A DNA stretch of 46,295 bases from Rhodospirillales bacterium. Its GTDB lineage: Bacteria > Pseudomonadota > Alphaproteobacteria > Rhodospirillales > JAPHRK01. The position numbers were made by a program, and so were the translations under genes. The notes below the pieces were generated by a model. That model was not told the DNA's origin and did not search any database. It worked only from the letters and a program-made list of their open reading frames with translations. Location: contig JAPHRK010000048.1 in assembly GCA_026196105.1 (NCBI GenBank), forward strand, positions 1 through 46,295, given 5' to 3'. Positions 41,997-46,295 of the stretch are shown piece after piece (positions within the stretch are counted from its first letter, which is position 1; every line of letters begins with the position of its first letter).

Positions 41997-43561
41997 GGCT
42001 GTTGAAAAACTCTGCTTTGAAGCCGGTTCAACTAGCTGTTTAATTTATGGGAATTTTTTTGGCTCTATTTTCCGGTGTTACCGGGTTGGTTTTATCTGCT
42101 TGGTTGATGCTTTATGCCCACTGTTCACACCCCTATCGCCATTGGTGGCGGTTTTGTTGCAAGCTTGATCAGTCGTTTTAGGTTTTGTACTGTTGCCGTG
42201 AGCAGGAATTCGTCTTTGGCCCCGTGCAGGCCGCGTAACCTGAGCCGTGTCATTTCCAAATGGTGTTTGGCTTCACCGAATAACCGCTCGATCTTTTTGC
42301 GATTACAGGCGGACTGGTTGTAAGCATCGTTACCCCAAAGAGATTGAGCGTAATCACGGGCAGCTTGATTAATATCCCGTGGAATTTTTCGCGCTGGGGT
42401 TTTCGGGCAACAAAGGTGCTTTTTGGGACATTGCTGACAATCAGGTTTACTGGCTCTATAGAGTAAGGTCGTGCCCTCGTGACGTCGACCAGTTGTCTTT
42501 AACGGTTTTCCTTCAGGGCAGATATAAATATCGGCCTCAGCATCGAAGGTGAAGTCACTCCGTGAAAAAGTGCCATCCTTGCGTTTGCTTTTATCCCAAA
42601 CCGGGATGTGTGGATCAATGTCATGCTCGACCAGCCAACCCAGCATCTTTCCGGTCCCATAAGCCACGTCCCCAGCAATATGTTCCGGCTTCAAACCAAA
42701 GCGATCTTCCGTCCGTTCGATCATGGCCTGTGTCACTTCAACTTCTTTGCTAATGCGCGTTGGTGTCGCCTCAACATCAAGGATTACGGCATTTTCCATG
42801 TCGATCAAATAGTTCATGCTGTAACCAAACATGACCTTGTTGCGCCCACGCGTTGTCCATGCTGCTGTCGGATCGATCGGGGACATAGCCTTTGGTTTGC
42901 GTTCTGGGTTGGTAGGTGCGTTCTCGCTCTCAAGGGCTTCCAGGTATTCTTTGATGGGACGTTGGGTTTGTTGTTTATCTGTCCAATCATAATCAGCCCC
43001 CTCGACCCGGGCAAAACGACTGGCATCCGCCTCGATTACACTGGCATCAACGGCAAAGCCCTCATTGCCTACAAGTCCAGCTTTCATACAATTACAAACA
43101 ACTTCCTCAAAAACCTTGCGCAGAATATCGCTATCACGAAAACGACCATGGCGATTTACTGAAAAGGTTGAATGGTTGGGAACCTGGTCTTCAAGGCCGA
43201 GCCGACAGAACCAACGGTAGGCCAGGTTAAGTTCAACATCCTGACACAGTCGACGTTCCGAGCGGATCGAATAACAGTATCCGACCAGTAACATTCTGAT
43301 CATCAGTTCCGGGTCAATTGATGGTCGCCCTGTGTGGCTGTAATACGGTGCAAGTTCAGTTCGAAGCCAGTCAATATCTAGGACAGCATCAAGTTTGCGC
43401 AACAGGTGGTTCTTCGGGATGCGGTCTTCAAGATTGAATTGGTAAAACAAACGATCTTGCTGCCCAACCTGTTCACCCAACATCACCGCTCTCCTGTTCA
43501 AAATCAACAGAACAAGTGAATCACAGGCAGATCATCTATTCAACTGAGTTTTTCAACAGTC
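41997..43561 (-). mobile_element. IS1182-family insertion sequence
   Basis: Terminal inverted repeats GGCTGTTGAAAAACTC (41997-42012) and GAGTTTTTCAACAGTC (43546-43561) match at 15 of 16 positions and frame a single transposase gene. No certain target duplication was seen. The element lies between the kinase gene and a small hypothetical ORF, in a low-GC stretch. Confidence 0.85.
42125..43483 (-). CDS. IS1182-family transposase
   Basis: 452 aa; ATG 43483 just inside the inverted repeat. The DDE-type core has LVGYCYSIRSERRL, the first catalytic Asp in FAVDASVIEADASR, AGDVAYGT and a C-terminal ERLFGEAKHHLEMTRLRLRG helix with the Glu, plus a CPKKHLCC cysteine cluster. It appears complete and could be active. 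Confidence 0.9.
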   Translation of the reverse strand: MLGEQVGQQDRLFYQFNLEDRIPKNHLLRKLDAVLDIDWLRTELAPYYSHTGRPSIDPELMIRMLLVGYCYSIRSERRLCQDVELNLAYRWFCRLGLEDQVPNHSTFSVNRHGRFRDSDILRKVFEEVVCNCMKAGLVGNEGFAVDASVIEADASRFARVEGADYDWTDKQQTQRPIKEYLEALESENAPTNPERKPKAMSPIDPTAAWTTRGRNKVMFGYSMNYLIDMENAVILDVEATPTRISKEVEVTQAMIERTEDRFGLKPEHIAGDVAYGTGKMLGWLVEHDIDPHIPVWDKSKRKDGTFSRSDFTFDAEADIYICPEGKPLKTTGRRHEGTTLLYRASKPDCQQCPKKHLCCPKTPARKIPRDINQAARDYAQSLWGNDAYNQSACNRKKIERLFGEAKHHLEMTRLRLRGLHGAKDEFLLTATVQNLKRLIKLATKPPPMAIGV

Positions 43562-43698
43562 TCGGCTATTAGCCGAAATGGAAACTGGCTACCTAAGAGG
43601 GGGTTAAAAGTCTGTTGTCAGGGGTAGAGCTGAATACTTGGAAAAATTTAGTAATTTTGAAATAGCGTAGATCAACCTGAAGCTCTATAGGTACCAAC

Positions 43699-43998
43699 AT
43701 GACTGACGAGCAGATCGCGGCTGTCCTGGAGAAGCCATTAGATCAATCCACCTGCCGTCGCAAGAAACCGCTCCCAAAGGGGTGGTTTTTTTATGCCTAC
43801 ACCCAACAGCAAAAGCCGTTTTCCATCTCGTTGAGCAAAGCGAATAAGACAGGTAGGCCCACCAAAGGGCCAGTAGGTGATATCACCTACAATATCCTGC
43901 CCCCACTACGACAGGAGAAAAAAAGGCGAAGTCGGGCAAAGTTGGGCACAAAAGGGGCAAAGTTGGGCGAACTTGGGCAAACACAGGCAGTCTATTGA
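43699..43998 (+). CDS. Hypothetical protein with basic, repeat-bearing C-terminus
   Basis: 99 aa. The N-terminus (TDEQIAAVLEKPLDQ) is helical; the rest is basic (KKRRSRAKLGTKGAKLGELG). The DNA encoding the tail repeats GGGCAAAGTTGGGC (near 43936 and 43957). No strong ribosome site and no family. It may be a nucleoid- or RNA-binding protein beside HU, or not expressed. Confidence 0.4.
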   Translation: MTDEQIAAVLEKPLDQSTCRRKKPLPKGWFFYAYTQQQKPFSISLSKANKTGRPTKGPVGDITYNILPPLRQEKKRRSRAKLGTKGAKLGELGQTQAVY

Positions 43999-44163
43999 TT
44001 TCATTAGATTTTTTCACCACACCTATTCCTCACACGTTTTTTGTGTTTTCCCCTTGGCATTGTTGACCAATTTGGAGAGAAAACCTTTCTGAAACTTCTT
44101 GAGCAATACCCCTGCCCCGTTTATCAATGTATGAAACATTTCCAATTCAACAGGAGCCACCCA

Positions 44164-44439
44164 ATGAACAAATCTGAACTCATAGCAGCTATGGCAGAAA
44201 AGTCTGGCCTGACTCAAGCAGATGCGAGCAAAGCCCTTGGGGCATTTTGTGATAGTGTTAGCGATGCCCTTGCCGGTGGTGGCGACATTCAAATCACCGG
44301 TTTTGGCGGTTTCTCCATCTCCGAGCGTGCCGCCCGTACAGGCCGAAACCCACAAACCGGTGCTGAAATCCAAATTGCTGCTTCAAAGGCCCCAAAGTTC
44401 AAAGCAGGCAAATCTCTTAAAGATGCTGTGAACGGTTAG
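44164..44439 (+). CDS. hup: DNA-binding protein HU
   Basis: 91 aa; AGGAG about nine bases before ATG 44164. Matches HU-beta from NKSELIAAMAEKSGLTQADA through GFGGFSISERAARTGRNPQTG, the beta arm that inserts its Pro into the minor groove, to KFKAGKSLKDAV. It binds and bends DNA without sequence specificity. The DUF1186 gene starts eight bases after its stop. Confidence 0.95.
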   Translation: MNKSELIAAMAEKSGLTQADASKALGAFCDSVSDALAGGGDIQITGFGGFSISERAARTGRNPQTGAEIQIAASKAPKFKAGKSLKDAVNG

Positions 44440-44447
44440 ACCACGCC

Positions 44448-45974
44448 ATGCATGTTCCTCCCTATATAGGCAACGAGGCATTCGCAGATTTACTTGATGA
44501 ACATGATTGCCTGTGTAGTTTTGAGGAAATTCGCTTTCGAATTTTCGCGACAATCATCAGCCCCTGGCAAGAAGAAGATATCTACCCGCTTATTGAAGAA
44601 TTTTTCGATTACGATCTCCCTGATTTTTCCAGCGACGAGGAGAAAGCGGGCCTAATACTTCTATTTCTGGGACTTCGGAATGAAATCGATGAGCAGATAC
44701 AGAGGGAGACGATAAAGCTGTCATCGGTCGATACCTATGACAGTATTGATGAAATTCTCTACAGCCGGATAGACTGCGTTTCATCAGGCTTTATTCGAGG
44801 CGTTTGGGGGGAGGAAGAAAAGCTCCCCATAACTCTAACCATGGCCTCTATGCTCACCTCTTTAGAGGAATCCTGCTTTAACTATGATCGCTTACTTTGG
44901 GAAGTACTGGATAAGAAAAATGTATCCGGTAAGCAAACCCAAGAAAGGTCTGAGACAGATTTACTGGCCGAGATCGCCAAAATTGACCAAAATACCGAAG
45001 AGAGCATGGCTTCTCTGGCAAAGGCTTTCCAGGATGACGGTCCTGCGGCTGACCGCAAGAAGCTGACTCATTTCAGACACCTGCTAGAAGTCCTTACTTT
45101 TTCAGACCAATTACCCAAAGAGGCTATCCGTGAATGTATCTTCCGCAAGGATGAGTTGGTTCCGGTCTTCATTAACATTTTACGCGATTTCACGAGGAAC
45201 AGCCCTGATATTGACGATAGACAGAACGCTTTGCTCATCATCGTCCATATGCTTGGAGAAATCGGAGCCCCCCAAGCTTTCTCCCCCCTGATGGATATGC
45301 TGGAAGGTGATTCGGATCGGATTTATGAGCTTCTAGATGATGCTGTAACTGAAAGTATGGGAAAAATTCTGATCAGTGTTTTTGACGGCAATACGGATCG
45401 CCTCTATAAAATAATGGATAACCCTAAAGCAGATGAATTCATTTGCAGCGGTATTTTTGATACCTGGACCTATTTCGTCGCCGCCGGGCAGATAGACCGC
45501 GAAGAGGCGAAACAATACCTCTCAACCTTCTTTGAAAGAAACAAGGCGCGTAAGGAAAGTTATATTTGGCTGGCTTGGACGGAAGCCATCGCCCAACTTG
45601 GTTTCACAGAGCTTTCAGGCCTTGTAAGGCAAGCCTACAGCCTGGGAAAAATACCGCCAAGATCGCTTCTTCCGGAAGAATTCAACGAGATCATTGAAGA
45701 AGCATCCAAAACCGACGACCTGATTCTCTTTCTTAAAAAAGACGGCATATACCCCTTCACCGATACCATTGCCGCCCTGGGAAAATGGCACATATTTTCC
45801 GAACAGTATTTGCAGGAAAAAAGAGCAAAGGAGCTTGCCCAAAAGGACGAGCTCGATACGATCCCTTTCATGCCGACAATAGGCCCCGCCGTCAATCAGA
45901 ACAAATCAGTTGGTCGTAATGACCCTTGCCCCTGCGGTTCGGGAAAGAAATTCAAAAAATGCTGCCTACACTGA
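44448..45974 (+). CDS. DUF1186 protein with C-terminal SEC-C zinc motif
   Basis: 508 aa, helical HEAT-like architecture (DUF1186 region about 200-430: YELLDDAVTESMGKIL, SLLPEEFNEIIEEA). The last 20 residues, GRNDPCPCGSGKKFKKCC, are a full SEC-C metal-binding motif like that of SecA. The N-terminal 160 residues resemble YecA/UPF0149-type acidic helices, though weakly. Role unknown; SEC-C tails often bind ribosomes or zinc. The HU stop lies eight bases upstream, so the two may be co-transcribed. Confidence 0.8.
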   Translation: MHVPPYIGNEAFADLLDEHDCLCSFEEIRFRIFATIISPWQEEDIYPLIEEFFDYDLPDFSSDEEKAGLILLFLGLRNEIDEQIQRETIKLSSVDTYDSIDEILYSRIDCVSSGFIRGVWGEEEKLPITLTMASMLTSLEESCFNYDRLLWEVLDKKNVSGKQTQERSETDLLAEIAKIDQNTEESMASLAKAFQDDGPAADRKKLTHFRHLLEVLTFSDQLPKEAIRECIFRKDELVPVFINILRDFTRNSPDIDDRQNALLIIVHMLGEIGAPQAFSPLMDMLEGDSDRIYELLDDAVTESMGKILISVFDGNTDRLYKIMDNPKADEFICSGIFDTWTYFVAAGQIDREEAKQYLSTFFERNKARKESYIWLAWTEAIAQLGFTELSGLVRQAYSLGKIPPRSLLPEEFNEIIEEASKTDDLILFLKKDGIYPFTDTIAALGKWHIFSEQYLQEKRAKELAQKDELDTIPFMPTIGPAVNQNKSVGRNDPCPCGSGKKFKKCCLH

Positions 45975-46154
45975 GCGGTCCCAATTTCACGGATTTGGTT
46001 GTCGTGAGATATCCTGAGATAGCAGGGATTGGCTGCGGTGATTTTGCGAATCAGAATCCCAAATCGTCACGGCAGAATCTTGTCGTGAAAAAAGCAATCG
46101 TGTTGACTCGGTGTTGACTTTTTCTAAAATCACTACATTTCAGGTTTATTTCAG

Positions 46155-46190
46155 ACAACAAAAAACCCGCTAGACTATTGATCTAGCGGG
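46155..46190 (-). terminator. Rho-independent terminator of the tRNA gene
   Basis: CCCGCTAG/CTAGCGGG (46166-46173/46183-46190) with a 9-base loop is followed by TTTTTT on the - strand, nine bases after the tRNA 3' end. Confidence 0.85.
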
Positions 46191-46198
46191 ATTTAATT

Positions 46199-46275
<77 letters not shown>

Positions 46276-46295
46276 ACAAGCGAAGACCGAAGGTC

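Overview
This is most likely alphaproteobacterial DNA, perhaps Rhodospirillales-like. The relaxase/coupling-protein pair, the strawberry-notch methylase-helicase, the DUF2958/DUF2493/DUF4326 set, the SHP/DHC cytochromes and the initiator tRNA with an A29-U41 pair all fit. Genus cannot be told. The window looks like two joined segments: the end of a conjugative element (about 1-25.7 kb) and a chromosome-like stretch rich in cytochromes and two-component systems (about 28-46 kb). IS debris and a tyrosine recombinase lie between them (25.7-28.1 kb).

Segment 1, 1-5.5 kb, + strand. It holds the end of traD (coupling protein), a complete MobF relaxase-helicase (TraI/TrwC-like), two small ORFs of unknown function and a parA/parB-like partition pair. 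Immediately upstream of parA lie eleven tandem degenerate 11-bp units, a likely centromere/operator. Three further units of the same kind lie inverted at 25602-25634, at the far edge of the element.

Segment 2, 5.5-6.15 kb. This gene-free, hairpin-rich stretch sits between the rightward tra/par genes and the leftward genes. It is my candidate for oriT.

Segment 3, 6.15-25.5 kb, mostly - strand. It resembles a plasmid leading region: DUF2493 (SLOG), DUF4326, a 240-aa unknown, SSB, a Toprim primase-like protein, a giant methylase-helicase, DUF2958, a 632-aa ParB-like protein and a PAPS-reductase-like protein. Six of these genes are preceded by copies of one purine-rich leader (around GAGGCGRGAAA-GGTTTGG), suggesting coordinated, perhaps early-transfer, expression. 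Cargo interrupts the backbone: a PD-(D/E)XK nuclease-like gene, a frameshifted GHKL ATPase-nuclease gene and a UvrD-like helicase. The DUF2493 locus also has a decayed copy in inverted orientation about a centre at 7284. A family of five hairpins with a constant GGC-loop-GCC core and changing arms clusters at 9.06-9.64 kb and recurs at 14.2 kb.

Segment 4, 25.7-28.1 kb. A truncated IS3-type transposase abuts a 5'-truncated SpoIIE phosphatase, followed by a small tyrosine recombinase.

Segment 5, 28.4-46.3 kb. A cytochrome b561-DHC fusion, SHP (DUF1924) and DHC operon is followed by a membrane LuxR-type regulator, a periplasmic helical protein and a two-component system. A leftward redox cluster follows: double-PepSY protein, cytochrome b561, flavin/2Fe-2S reductase, cytochrome-b-like membrane protein and decaheme cytochrome c. 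It is divergent from a second PepSY protein and a second two-component system. An IS1182-type element, HU, a DUF1186/SEC-C protein and tRNA-fMet complete the window. Two copies of a roughly 120-bp repeat bracket the 31.1-35.2 kb genes. No replication initiator and no CRISPR array were seen.
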